From: Cunninghamella blakesleeana
Taxonomy: Eukaryota > Mucoromycota > Mucoromycetes > Mucorales > Cunninghamellaceae
Assembly: GCA_017871115.1 (NCBI GenBank)
Contig: JAFCIZ010000011.1
Span: 1,009,501-1,073,500 of the forward strand
Length of the DNA: 64,000 bases
Direction: 5' to 3'
This document shows positions 24,172 to 37,700 of the stretch, piece after piece (the stretch's first letter is position 1; every line of letters begins with the position of its first letter). A program made the position numbers and the translations under genes. The notes beneath the pieces are model-generated. The model saw only the letters and a list, made by a program, of their open reading frames with translations. It did no database searches and was not told where the DNA came from.

Positions 24172-26623
24172 TTACTCTTTTTCTTGTCCATTTTTTTCTT
24201 GTTGTTTTTTCATTTTTTCATAGCGCCAAGTATTTCCTTTCCATTGAATCAAAATCAAATTAACGCCAAAAAGAGTTAATAAAGCACCCAAGAAAGTATA
24301 CATTGGACCGGGTCCCATCGCTCTTTCCAAATCTGAAGAAACTAAGGAACCAATCCCTGCTAAAAGATATCTTGTTAAATTATTACATGCAGTTACAGAT
24401 GCACCACGATGTCGAAAACAATCTACCATATAAGTACTTAAGATCACATTAGTAACCATTAATCCCATTCCGTAAAAGAATTGACAAACTAATCCATAGG
24501 CAAAGTGTGTTTTCACTTGAATACACCACCCAAATCCTGTAATGGCTACCAATTGTAAAATAATAGAGCCATAAAAAAGAACTCCTCCTAATCGCATTTC
24601 TGGATATGGCTGTTGCTTTTTATTGATTGACGAGGATGATTTTTCTTTTTCCTCTTGCTGTGATTGATTGTTATTATTGTTATTACTAGACATTCCACTT
24701 TCTTTTTCTTCGTCTTCTTCGATTGTATTCTTTTCAGTTAATTTTTTAGCATTACGTATATATCTTTTATCCGATAATCTCCCGCCGGCTATTCCACCAA
24801 TAGCACAACCGATTGCATTGGGTAAATAACATACACCTACAATACTTGATTCAAATCCATAGATTGATGCATAAGATCTTGAAAAATTAGCATTCACCAA
24901 ATAAAATGAAAAGAATCTATTTTTTTTTTTTTAAAAAAAAAAAAAAAAATTAAGTGAATGAATAAAATAAAATAAAATAATAATTGATTTTTTAGTTAAT
25001 CCTCTTATAAATGCATATTTATTATTTTTACTTACAGTATCCCAAGAAAAGCAACACAAAGAGCAATATTTTTATATAAAAATAAATCCATAGCTGAAAA
25101 AGGATTGATGATGTTGCTTTTTTTTCGTTTGCTAACAGAATCCGTATCAGGTAAAAAAAAGAATATATTTAAAAGAATTAAAAAGTTGATGATACCTAAA
25201 AAGTAAAAGATGCTTCTAAATCCAAATGCATTATTTAACAATCCACCTAATAAATAAAATTGTGACCATAAAATAAAAAGTTAAAATAAGCCATATTGTC
25301 ATTGTTTCTTTTTTCCTTCTTATATGTATATATCTTACCAATGATAGGTCCAAAGCAAGGTCCAAATAAAGGTCCAATGATATACCAAGCAAAAGCACGC
25401 CCTCTTTCATGAATTTCAAATACATCAGATAAAGTCCCTGCACCCATAGACATGGTCGAACTGGATCCAATGGCACTAAAAGCTCGAAACACAATCAACA
25501 TGGCAATATTGATAGATAATCCACAACAAATACTTCCAATAGTGGTAATAATAAATGAAGCAAGATATATTTTTCTTCTACCAAATCGTTCGGCTAAAGC
25601 TGCCCATAATAATGGCTACGTACAGATAAATAGAATAAACGAAAAAAAAAGAAGGGATAATGTATTTTTAATTTAATATCAATTATTCTTAGTTATTTTT
25701 CATGCCTTTTTTATTTAAAATACCTACAAAAAAAGCAGTGAAAAAAGTAAAAATAGCAACTATATATTTATATGAATTAATAATAATAGTAATAATAAAA
25801 TGTTTTATGTTAATATGACCGTCCTTATCTTCCTTGTTCTTTCTTTCCCTTTCCCTTTTTTATTGTAACATACGTATGTCTACATCATATCTTTTTTATT
25901 TATTTATTTATTTATATTACTCGAAGCGTTCATTGTTGTATCAGTCGTATGAAAGGCTACTTGCATAGTTACAAGGGCAGGGAGCTATTAATAATATAAT
26001 AGATAATATTAAGTTATTTATAATAATGATATATTTTAAAATAAAAGAGAAAGCAGAAAAAAAAAAACTTACATAGATTGTTGATGCCAATGGAGATCTT
26101 AAAAAAAAAAAATTTAAGGTACAAAGTCAGCGGACTTAAAAAAATGATAGAAATTTTTTATTATAATATTCACTTACGAACAGCCAGCTGAAGCAACAAT
26201 AAATAAAATAAAATTTTTTTTTGTATTAGAAAGTAATTTTGGATCAACTTTGGACGAGTTTTTTTTCCAAAATTTCCAAGGTGTTAAAGAAGGATTAGAA
26301 TGATGATGATGATGAATAGATGATGGTGATATGGATTTAGAATGATATTGTTGATCATTCATTTGTGAAGATGTTTGATCTATTTGCGATGACGGTGATG
26401 TAGGTGGAGGCATGGTCTTATCTGATTGTAAAGTCACGGATTTTTTTAAAGATAATGATAATGTATTTTCATTATTATTATCATTATCCTCCTCTTCTGT
26501 TGTTTTATCATGATAATGAATGGTTTCTATCGTATGAGAGATCATTGGTCCATTTTGATCCAATGCTACTACTAATAAACTATTATTGGATTGTGTAGTA
26601 GTCTGTCTGGTAATTGGATCCAT
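24172..26623 (-). CDS. MFS transporter, DHA1-like, paralog A
   Basis: Exons: 26623-26178, 26097-26073 (25 bases), 25984-25921, 25759-25728, 25615-25339, 25246-25036, 24916-24172; 599 residues. A hydrophilic, His/Ser-rich cytosolic N-tail of about 125 residues precedes about 12 membrane segments. Motif A of the superfamily is PLLWAALAERFGRRK, and the DHA1-type motif C region is SMGAGTLSDVFE followed by GPLFGPCFGPIIGG; a charged central loop (KRKKSNIINPFSAMDLF) separates the halves, and a second polar insert lies at RNAKKLTEKNTIEEDEEKES. Such proton antiporters export drugs, polyamines or organic acids from the plasma membrane; substrate not inferable. Paralog B at 39641 shares every intron position and phase. 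Confidence 0.88.
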
Positions 26624-27901
26624 TTAGTTATTATAAAAAAAATTTTTTTTCTATATGATATCTATGTATTTAAAACGAATTTTAAAATATAAAAAATAAA
26701 TTATATACAAATGAATAAGAGTGAGAGAAAAAATAAAATAAAAATAAAACTTTTTATAGTTATAAATTAAGGTTAAATGGTTTCCCGTTTTCGAAACCAG
26801 ACTAAATAAAAGAATAAAAAAATAAATCAAGATCAATATATAAACTTTCTTTTTATGTGTGATCTATCAAATAGAATAGATCATTAATGTTTATTATTAT
26901 TATTTATTTATTTTTAAGAACAAAAAAAAGAAAACAACCAAAGATATGAAATAGATTATGAGCAAGATTACCTAAATAGCTTTTTGTCTGCTTAGGCCGA
27001 CAGGAATTAACCAAGAAAAATAAATAAAGAGAATTCTGAAAAGAAAATTATATTCCTTTTAATAATAATGATTTAATATGAATCATTTTTTTAATATATA
27101 AATAAAAGAAAATCATTTTCAAACAATTATCCATGTGGATGATTGATATTGCAATGTTTTTGTTTTTTTAATGAAATGGAATAATTTTTTACAAGGGAAA
27201 AAGTATTTCCATGGTGATATTTTTAATAGAAAAGATTACTTTTTTATATTTATGATTGAATTAAATAATATATATATATATATATATAATATTCAAATAT
27301 TTCCATTTCATTATATAAAAAGAATATACAATATATATATATATATATAGTGATTATGTGCATTACTATCGACATCGTCTTTATCTTATAATTAAATATA
27401 TATATATAGCATAATATTCCGCAGAGTAACTTGACCTTTTTTCATTTTTTTTTACAATAATACTAATTTTTCACATGATTGCTTAGTTCCTTTTTTGGTA
27501 TTCCAATAAAAAATAATAAATTAAATATTTTGATGATCAATAATAAAAAAATAAAATATATTTACACAATAATAATAAATAATAATAGTAATAAAATAAA
27601 ATAAAAAAAAGCTGAGAAAAATAAAAAGCAAATAATAGTAATAGTAATAATAAAAATCAATAATAATAAATCATAATATGCTAAAGGATAGGAATGGGGG
27701 GGGGGAAATCGGTATCACAAAGAAATTAAAATTAAAAGAGAGGAATGGGGTAATAAATTGTATAGATAAAAAAAAAAATTGTACATGTAAAAAAAAAAGT
27801 TTGTGTGTGTAGTTGTGTGTAATTGTATATGTGTGTTGATTTTTTTTTAAAAAAAGAGTGTACAGGGGAAAGAGTCTATTGATTTTTTTTTTTTAAAAAA
27901 A

Positions 27902-27934
<33 letters not shown>

Positions 27935-27935
27935 T
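26624..27935. other. Intergenic, MFS A promoter and CDC24 3' region
   Basis: AT-rich with TA runs at 27271-27289, 27335-27350 and 27909-27932, a run of nine G at 27697-27705, and a TG-rich patch at 27801-27840. No gene seen. Confidence 0.45.
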
Positions 27936-30900
27936 CTAATGACTAACAAATAAATTCATCGTACTACTTGAACCACGGCTTTCAAAAGCCATTTGAACAT
28001 CATCATCCGAATTTATAGTAATAAAATCTTCGTCTTCATCTTGGTATTTCAATCGTAACGTATCGTTTGGTTGTAAATTAGCAACTAGCTTGATTTTCTT
28101 TTCCACTTTATCCATTAATTCATGAAATGAAATAGCTACAGGACATACAATTACATAAATTCCATCATTATAACTTAATTTAATTTTTAATGTATCCATT
28201 CCTCCAGCTCCATTGGTTGAAACAGATGTCAAAGTAGGTGATCGTTGTTCAGGAGATGATGGATGTTGATATTGTTGTTGTTGAGAATGATGAGAATGAT
28301 GGTGTTGTTGTTGTTGATAATAAGTTCTTGAATTGATTGGCATTTGTGGTAAATCGTCCCACTGATGAGGATTGTTTTTATGAATATTAGGACTACTTTG
28401 AGATCGGACACGAGTTTGATGGATAGATGAAGCTGAAGGAGATGTGGCCATAAGATTGGATGAATAACTTGCTGCAGATTGTGAAAAGCTTCTACCTTTA
28501 GGCATTTCTTCCGTCATGAATTTAGTTGCAATATCAGTTAAATGAGCTTCTTCACCTCCATAAGAAGGTTGTCGTTGCCATATGGGTGATCCACTGTTTT
28601 TGCTATTATTATTATAATGATGCGAAGATGAAGATGAGGAAGCTAAGCGGGATGTAGTAGGTGAAGCGGGTTTTGAAGGTGGAGGTGAAGCAGGATAAAC
28701 CCCATGATCAATAGTAGGATCTACTGCTGTACTACTAGAAGATAAAGATGAAGAGGTAGAAGCTATGGAACCATTGGCGGTGATATTGGAGCTATTACGA
28801 GGTAAAGGTGATAAATTCATTCCAGGGGTAGTAGCAAAAATACGAGGACTTGTTTTATTATTACTATTTCCATTACTAATATTACTGTTATTATTACTAT
28901 TATCATTTAATCCCATTTTTGACCTTGCATGATGTAATGTAGCCGATATAGAATTGCTTCTTGATCGTACTTGATAAAAGTTTTCATCATCATCATCGTC
29001 ACCATCATCATCTTCATCTTCTTCTTCATCTTCATCATCAAAGTAAGAGATATGGCCATTTTGTTGTAATGGCATAGATAATAAGTGCGTGTTAGGTACG
29101 GTGGATTTATTAGAGGCTGTCATTTTATTTAAAGTGGATTCCCATAATTTTAAATGTTCTTCATTTCTAAATCGCAATAAAAATTGATCAATTTCCCGAT
29201 TTTTACAATCTACTGATAAAATCCAAGATCCTATTATTTAATAATAATAATAAAAAATAAAAAAAAAAAAAGATAATATAAATTAAAATTGATGATAATG
29301 GTTATTACTATTTAATTTGATCTTTTTATTTATTTATTTAGTTAGCTTACCATTTTGAGATTTATTATTGACACCAATAATTCGATTAATTAAAATCAAG
29401 TATTTAGGTTGTAAAGTGCCAGCACGTTTTTTTCTTATGGATAAAGTATTTGCCTTAGTTAATCGATTTTTAGAGGCATCTTTACTTTCTTTACAAAATA
29501 ATAGGGACCGTTCAAAAAAGAATCCATGTACTTCCCGAGCATTATCATTAATTGTCATATTCATTTTTTCATGAAGTAATAAGCTACCATATCCTTCAAT
29601 ATTAATTCCCTAATAAAAATAAAAAAATAAAAATAAAAAAAAAAAAGGGTAAAATAATTAATGATTATCCTTTTTCATTGGCTAAAAAATAATAATATAA
29701 TAAAACAATATTATATAGATATTTTACCCTCCAATCATCCACTCTCTTTTTTAAATCTTCTACAGCTTGAATATTTTCATGTTGACGTTGAGTTTCATTC
29801 ACTTTCTCAGTTACTCGTTTAATAGCTTCCAAACCTTCTTCCATTTCAGTATAATAAGGCCATTCCTTGTTTGTACTTTTAATCAATTCACTTTGTAGTA
29901 AAGGATATTTACAGATACGTTGGACGGGTTTGATCAACATGGAAGGTAATTGATAAGTAGGATTTAAAATATGTTCTAATTTTTGCAAATTAGGTGTTTC
30001 CTGTACTACCAAATCTTGAGCAGAATAAAAATTGGAACAATAAGGTTCATACACGGAAAAGGTTTCTTCGTTTTGAACAAAGAGTGCGCCAAACCGTTGT
30101 TCTTCAGGAGATTGGACTGCGATATCTTCTAATTGAATTAAAAACCGACGCTGGAAATCAACTAAAGCATTGAGATTACCAAATAAGTAATGAATGGTAT
30201 CTGGTGGTAAAACCTTTTGTGCATGTAGTTCCCTCATATAATTCTAAAAAATAAAAATAAAAAAATATGTATATATAAATATAGATGCTCAATTAATAAA
30301 TAGTTATATATTTTAAAAAAAAAGAAATATCTATTTACGTACTTGCAATGCTTCTAAATCATGTACATATTTTCGTTCAGTTTCTAATAATTCTAAAACA
30401 ACCTTATCTCGGGTATCTTTTGGTCCATCCGCATCAGCATTTTCATCAATAGATTTCACTGTAATAATACCCCGTTCATCTAATATATTTAGAATTTTTT
30501 GAATAGTATTTACAACCTAAAAAAAAAAAAGAGAGAGAGAAATATATCACCGAAGTAATAATAAAAAATGAGATCAGGTGATTTAAAAAAAAAAAAAAAA
30601 AAAAAGATATAAACAATTTTTTTTTGTCATTGTTAAACAATAAATATTAAAAAAAAGTTGGTGTAATCCAAAAAAAAATTGATTTATAAATTGATTTATA
30701 ATAAATTGATATTATATTATCATATTATTAATATTAATATTACCTTCACAAAACCATTGGTATCATCTTGATAAAGATCAGTAATGGTAAACATTTCATC
30801 TTCAGGGAAAAGTAATTCTTTTCTACATGCAACAATAAAATGATATACACTGGCTTTACAAGTATTTAATTGGTTTAAAGTAGGGTTTTGATCGACTTTT

Positions 30901-31283
30901 AAAGGGTTTTCAGGATTCAATGCATTATAAAGAGTACATAAAGGGCTACCTCGACGACAAATATTCCATAATTTAGATAATGGATCCCCACCACTTTTTA
31001 AACTAGTAGGTGTAGTAGCTTCTGTAGTTGGTGAAGTTGCTTCAACAAGATCTAAAAAATCACTCATACCTGGTACACTAGGTAATTGATCCAATACAGC
31101 ACGACAAGTATGGTAAAGTGATCCTCCATTTCCTGTTGGTGTTAAAGGATTACAAAGCGTTTTGGTAGTGGAAAAGATGGATGGTGTGGTTGGTAAAGCT
31201 TGATGTTGTTCCATCATTGAGTTCATGGATGGAACACTAGGTAAAGTTGCCAATGAAGGCCGATGTTTTGCAGCGGCTGCCAT
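27936..31283 (-). CDS. CDC24: CDC24-like Rho/Cdc42 guanine-nucleotide exchange factor
   Basis: Exons 31283-30744, 30516-30343, 30243-29728, 29609-29351, 29230-27936; 927 residues. Activates Cdc42 at sites of polarised growth by promoting GDP release. Order: CDC24/calponin-like N-terminal domain (about 55-180, LYHTCRAVLDQLPSVPG), DH domain (about 212-405, VVLELLETERKYVHDLEAL, then QLPSMLIKPVQRICKYPLL, the signature CR3 helix), PH domain (about 415-535, GYGSLLLHEKM, FFFERSLLFCKE), a 300-residue Ser/Asn/Pro-rich linker with an acidic run (DDEDEEEDEDDDGDDDDDEN), and a C-terminal PB1 domain (about 845-927) with an OPCA acidic motif (YQDEDEDFITINSDDD). PB1 in yeast Cdc24 binds Bem1. All hallmarks are present, so function is likely intact. 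It shares a 2.4 kb upstream region with the divergent NDPK-fusion gene. Confidence 0.93.
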
Positions 31284-31716
31284 TTATATATCGTATATGT
31301 ATATCTTTTTTTTTTTATATAATCTTCTTTTTTTTTAAAAAAAAAAATGGATTGAGTTGTTGCGCTTTTATAGTATTATTAATATGTTGTTTATCGTATC
31401 GTTTTCAACTTTTTTTTTCCCTAATAAATCAAACAAGCAAAAGAAAAAAAAAAAAAAAAAAACTATATAATGGTATATGTATATATATTAATAATAATAA
31501 TAAAAAAGGGAAAAAAAGAAAAAGAAAAGAAAAGAAAAGGAAAAGAAAAAATATAGGTTGAGAGAAAAAAAAAGAGAAAGAAAAGGAAAAAGGAAAGAAA
31601 AAAGGAGGAACAGAGAATATAAAAAAAATAATAATAAAAATGAAAGAAAACGGGGTTTTAATTTGACTAAATTTTCCAATAATATTGCAGTACAAAGAAT
31701 ATATTATCATGCCTAA

Positions 31717-31755
<39 letters not shown>

Positions 31756-33158
31756 GAATAATTCTGATTCTTCTTTCAAATTCTTGTATATTCTTTATTT
31801 TCTACTTTTTACTATATATTGTTTCATAAAATAATTTTATTGTCATCCCATTTGTTTTTATTATTTTCTTTTCTTTTTTTACTTTTCTTTTTAAATATGA
31901 TTTGATCATTATTTTCTTGGTTGATTATAAAAAAAGAAAATGGAGGTTTCGTAATTCAGTTACCCAGCTAATTCTGAGCTTCAATTGAGTACTTAATTCA
32001 CATAAAGAACTTTCAAATGGTCAAATATATATATATATATATATATATAAAAGTCTTGTTTTGGTAAAACAATAAATTAAATGGGAAAAAACGATTTCTT
32101 TCTCTTTTTTTTCTTTTTTTTTTTCACCAATTCAATACTATATATCATCATTTCATTTATCAACTCTTTTTTTATATATACTTTCTATTCTATTATATAT
32201 AATAGCCTGGACAAAAAAAGATATTTCATTTAAAACTAATTTAATTCAAGAGGAGATATTCTTTTAGGTGTGTAATAGGATCTTCTTTCTATTTCGTTTC
32301 GGTGTTACAAGTTATAAAAGTCTAACTCTATTGGGTTGATTTGTAAATTTAAAACCTCGAAAAATCCTTTTGGATTTCCCACCAAAAGGTTTAACTATAA
32401 TGACTAATTTGATTAAAACTTAACAAATGAACCGAGCGCTTTGATAATTTTTGATAACTTTTTAAAAAAGTGTTTATTTTTTAATTAATTAATCAATTGT
32501 TTACGATAATGCACATATTTCCAAACGTTTTTTTGTTTATTTATATTTTCTTTGTTTTGATTTGACTTGTTTATTTGTTTATACAACTACATCATACAAG
32601 TTAAGATTGTCACGTTTTTTTTGATTTTATTGTATTATTTTTTAAGAAAAAAGTTTATTTTCCCTTAAAAAGTGAATTCGCCTTTAATACATAATAACGA
32701 TTATGATATTCAAATGCATATTATAAAGATGATATAAACCTTTATATACATCATGTTTTTTAACAAAATTATACATCAACCACGTTTTTTTTAAGAAAAA
32801 CGTGGCAAACATTGTTTATTTTTTTGTAAAATATTCTTTTGGATTAGATTGTTTCACATTATTGTTTAATCTAAATTATATACACACGCATATTATACGT
32901 ACATTTATTTTATTATGGTATAGAAAGTAAATGGAATGAACCCTTAAGCTAAAAATATACGTATATAACAATAAAATGATTCATTGAAAAAAAAAAAAAA
33001 AAAAAAAAAATGGTGGCGGTTATTTAATTATTTATTTCATTCTTTCTCTTAGCCTGCCTGCTTGTCTGCTTGTCTTTTTTTTTTGTACATCATTGTCGAG
33101 GCAACAATTTTAGATGATTATCTAACATTTTCATAGTGAATTTTTTTTTTCTATATTC

Positions 33159-33195
<37 letters not shown>

Positions 33196-33679
33196 CAATA
33201 ATTCAAATCTGATTGGTTCATATTTTCATGCAAGCAAAAGTTTAATGATAAGGACTACTAACATTACTTTTATTTATTTTGTAGTATAGTATATTTTTTG
33301 ATTATACATTATAAACATATAATAAAGAGAATGAAAAATATGTTGTATATTCATCATTTTATAAATAACTAAATATTTGTTTATTTTTCTATATGAATGC
33401 TTTATGTATTATGTTCTTTTTTTTTTATTATATGAAACTAAAAATTTTAAATCTCAATTAAAAACCTTAATTTTTTTTTTTTACAACGTTCTTTTGTTTT
33501 TTATTTTTATTTTACCTCCACCTATTAATTTTTTTCTCTCTTTCTTTCTCTCTTTTTTTTTTTTTTTATTAGAAAAAATAATAATCTAATTTGTATACTA
33601 AATTAAACATTATAAACTACATAATTCCTATTTAATAAATATACCATCTTAATAAATACAATATATTTTCCATACTTTT
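31284..33679. promoter_or_regulatory. 2.4 kb shared upstream region of CDC24 and NDPK-fusion gene
   Basis: Unusually long divergent spacer with no supported gene. A purine-rich strand (A/G) spans 31437-31640. Two clear hairpin-forming inverted repeats: CCTTTTGG/CCAAAAGG around 32366-32389 and CCACGTTTTT...AAAAACGTGG at 32780-32805. An ATGGTGGCGG string follows a long A-run at about 33009. Several TA runs (32026-32049, 33164-33192). No TATA box can be singled out against this background. Confidence 0.35.
32780..32805. repeat. Near-perfect inverted repeat (hairpin) CCACGTTTTT/AAAAACGTGG
   Basis: Ten-base arms around a six-base TTTAAG-type loop. The outer arms contain CACGTT/AACGTG half E-boxes. 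Lies 900 bases upstream of the NDPK-fusion start and 1.5 kb upstream of CDC24, too far from either gene end to be an obvious terminator. Confidence 0.5.
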
Positions 33680-34671
33680 ATGTCCATACCTGATAGTCAT
33701 CTTATGAAGGTATATATATATATATATATAATCTTATAACTGTCAAAGAAAATAATTAGTCTATTTCATCATCTACGTGTATTTATATATATATATATAT
33801 ATATTAACAATAAAACTTATTCTTTCTACTCTTTTTTTTTTTTAATATAGGAAGGTGAAACTACCATCACTTCTTCCATTAGTTCTTTTGATGAAAAGAG
33901 CCAACAAGGTAAAAAAAAATATTAAATAGTGAGGGGAGAAAGAGATAAAAATAAGGTACAAAAATATATACATATATACATGTTTGATATTCAATATATA
34001 TATATGGTGGATAATTATAAAAAAAGTAAAATAAGCAAGACAATGATAAAGATAGATAGGTCTTTATATATGTATCTCTATATTCATAGACACGTCATTC
34101 TTGTTTATTTATTTATTTATTTTATAGTGGAGCGTACTCTGGCATTGATTAAACCAGATGCAATGCAAGCAAATCATCAAGATGCTATTTTAGAAAAAAT
34201 CAATACATCTGGTTATACCATTGTAGATAAAAAACAAGTTCATTTATCATTACATCAAGCTGAATTGTTTTATCATGAACATGAAAATAAACCTTTTTAT
34301 AAAGATTTAACTCAATGGATGAGTAGGTAAAAGAGACTTTTGGAAAATAATATTCATAAAATACAGGGGAAGATAAAGTAAAATTATAAAATAAAAAAGG
34401 GATAAAAGGGGAAAAAAGTTGGTTATATATATTTACTTTTCATCTATTTGCATTCTATTCACCCCTTCTTTTACTTTTTTTCTTATTTTTATAAATAGTG
34501 GCCCTATCTATGCTTTAATCTTGGAAAAAGAAAATGCTATTCAAGATTGGAGGAATTTAATGGGTCCTACTGATTCAAATAAAGCCCGTGAAATAAACCC
34601 TGATAGGTAATTATATTAATAGTAGTAGTAATTGAATATATATATATTCACAAATATTTATGTCATACCGG

Positions 34672-34710
<39 letters not shown>

Positions 34711-37700
34711 TATAACTTTATATTTCCTTTTCTTTTATTTTTTTTTTTTCATTTTTATTTATTTTAGTATTCGAGCACTTTTTGGTACAGATGGATCCCA
34801 AAATGCTACACATGGTAGTGATAGTGCTCTTAGCTTTCAACGTGAAGTAAACATTATTTTTGGAATGAATCAAGAACAAAATAGTGATGATAAAAACGTG
34901 ACTTTAGAAAAGAATGCATTAACTGAAACAGATCATCAAAATGTCAACGATAATAATACTACTACTACTACAACAACTAACACTACTATTATGAAACAAC
35001 AAATCACTTCCATTTCTCAAGTAGACGATTATAAAATCATTCATAGTCATGATCACAATAATGAAAATGAAAAGGTTGAAGAAGAAAAAATAAATGCTAA
35101 TAACGATAATGAAAATGCTACTATTACTTCTACTACTTCTTGTGTTACTTCATCGTCATCCTCCGTGCCATTACACAACGTACCAGCATCATCATCAGAA
35201 CAACTTGATTCCTTGTCCCACTTGAGTTCACCTGATCATGAACTTAACCTTAATGAAACGACTGTGGAACAAACTATCACTTCCATTACTAGTACTGTGT
35301 CAGAAAAAGCAGACCTTGAAGTGGATTTGATACAAACAAAAGATACTTTAGTAGAAGAAGATGAAAAAGTAAACGATTTGATTCATGAAGAAAAAACAGT
35401 AGAAGCTGAACAAAAAAAAGATGACGATGATCGTGAAGATATAGAACTTGAACAACAAAAGGAAAAAGAAATAGTATCCGAAAAAGATCAACAATTTATC
35501 AATCAAAATGAATCTGTTAGCGAACTTCAAAAAGTAGATACATCTAGTGAAGAGACACAAATCAAAATAGATATTAAAGCGCAATATGAAGAAGTAGAAG
35601 AAATAAAAGCAGAAGTATCTGAGCAACAAGTGAAGGAAACCGACCAAATCAACGAAACATCCATCCATACTACTACCACTACTGCTGCTTCTGTTATTGA
35701 TGTTGTTGAAAATGGATCTACTGATATCGCTGAAACTACACCCATCAAAGAAACAAAAGAACATCACGATACAGCCGTTACCAACGATGATCAAAAACAA
35801 CAACAAACTGGAGATAAAGTAGAAGAACCAAAGGATGTGGCTCAAAACCAAGGTAACCAAGAAGAAAAAGAATCTACTACTTTAGATGCACAAGACCATG
35901 ATGGTCAACAACAGGAAAATATAAATACAGATACAGTCGATGAACAAACTCTTATTGGTAAGGTTGGTGAACAAAAGGAACAAACCACTATTTCTGAAGC
36001 ACAAGATGAAGTAGAAGAAGAAGAAGATGTAAAAGAAGAAGTAGTAGAAGTAGAAGAAGAAGAAGATGTAAAAGAAGAAGTAGTAGAAGAAAAAGAAGTA
36101 GAAGAAGAAAAAGAAAAAGAAGTAGAAGAAGAAGAAAAAGAGGAAGAGGAAGAGGAAAAAGATCATGCAAAGGATGAAAAAGTCATTGTTGAAACAAATG
36201 ACCATGATAACATTACTCTTACTGAATCAAACAAAGATGATACTATTACTGAATCAATTGAAGTTAATACTATTACTGAATCAACTGAAGTTAATACTAT
36301 TACTGAATCAACTGATAAAAAGGATCACGATAAGAAGGATGATAGTGATGCTATTCCTAACGATGTTCAAGAAACAGAATCCCTCAAGATTAGTGAATCA
36401 CAATCTAAAGATACTGATGGCCATCTATTAAAAGAAACCACCAGCACTATTACTGAATCACAAGAGGAAATTATCACTACTACCGTCAGAGAAAATGATA
36501 GCATCGTTGATCATGCTGATGTAACTACTACTATTGAATCTGAAAAGATTGATAATACAAAAGAATTATTGGTGAGCGATAATAACGAAACTCATGATGA
36601 ACCTATTCATTCTGAAACTGATCAAATAAATGAAGAACATGAACATAAACATGATGAACCAGTAGCTGAAAAAATAAATGATGAAACTGAAGATTTAATT
36701 ACTATTCCATTATCTGAAACATTGGAAAATAAAAAGGAAGAGGAAAGTGGAAAGATTGAAGACGATCATGATGAGCCTGCTCACCAAGATAATGAATCAA
36801 CAGATAACCAAACTGAAGAAGCTAGTGATGCTGAAGATAAAGAAACTAAAATAGAATTAAATGATGTTCACGATGTAGAAAAAGAAGATGATCATAAAAC
36901 TGAAACTCAAAAAGTGAAGGAAACATCTACTCAAAAAGAGGACTCATCAGAAAAAGTAAAGAAAAGTATTCCAAGAGCAAAGGGTACAACTACTGCAAAA
37001 CCTTCTACTACAAGATCACCTCCACAAAAGGCAGCAACTGCTACAACAGCTACAAAAAAGGTAGCAGCTACTTCTAAAATTGCTACACGTACATCACCAA
37101 ACAAAGCAACTTCTGTTGATGCAGAAAAAATAGTTAAAAAATCAACTCCTACAACTACTACAAAAACAGCTACTACCACTACAAATACTACAAAACGTAA
37201 TTTTGTTCCACGTGTAGCTAGTTTAGCAAAGAAGTCACCCACTAAGAAATCTGAAGATGAAGAAAAAGAATCAAATGATAAAACTACAGGTACAGCAACC
37301 AAAACTAAAGTAGAATCCAAAACTCCTACGACTAAACGTAGTTCTGTGTTTTCAAGATTGACAACTCCTACTACTGCTAGTGCTAATAAAAAAGCAAGTG
37401 CTGATTCTGCTACTACTGCTACTACACGTGTGAAATCTTCTACTGCTACAACAACAGGAACAACACGACGTACCACTACTACTACTACTACCACTACTAC
37501 CACTTCTATCAATGGATCTTCTACAACTGTTAGTTCTACAGATAGTCATTCAAAACCTACAAAGTTAGTTAAACGAACAAGTCCTACTCGTACTTCACCT
37601 TCCAGTACAGATGATAATAAAACAGTAAAACGATCTTCAGTGACTTCACGTGTAACTCCTACTAGTACCAAATCACCCCCTTCTAATGGTAATAAAACAG

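Noticed and set aside
31429..31779. Minus-strand Phe/Leu/Ile-rich frames
   Set aside because: Produced by an A/G-rich tract in the shared promoter; no protein character.
35348..36205. Long open frames antisense to the NDPK-fusion acidic tail
   Set aside because: They translate to Phe/Leu/Tyr or Val/Ser runs because the sense strand is GAA/GAT/ACT-rich; no motifs and no start context.
36931..37549. Antisense Val- or Ser-rich frames over the basic Thr-rich block
   Set aside because: Mirror images of ACT/ACA codon runs on the sense strand.
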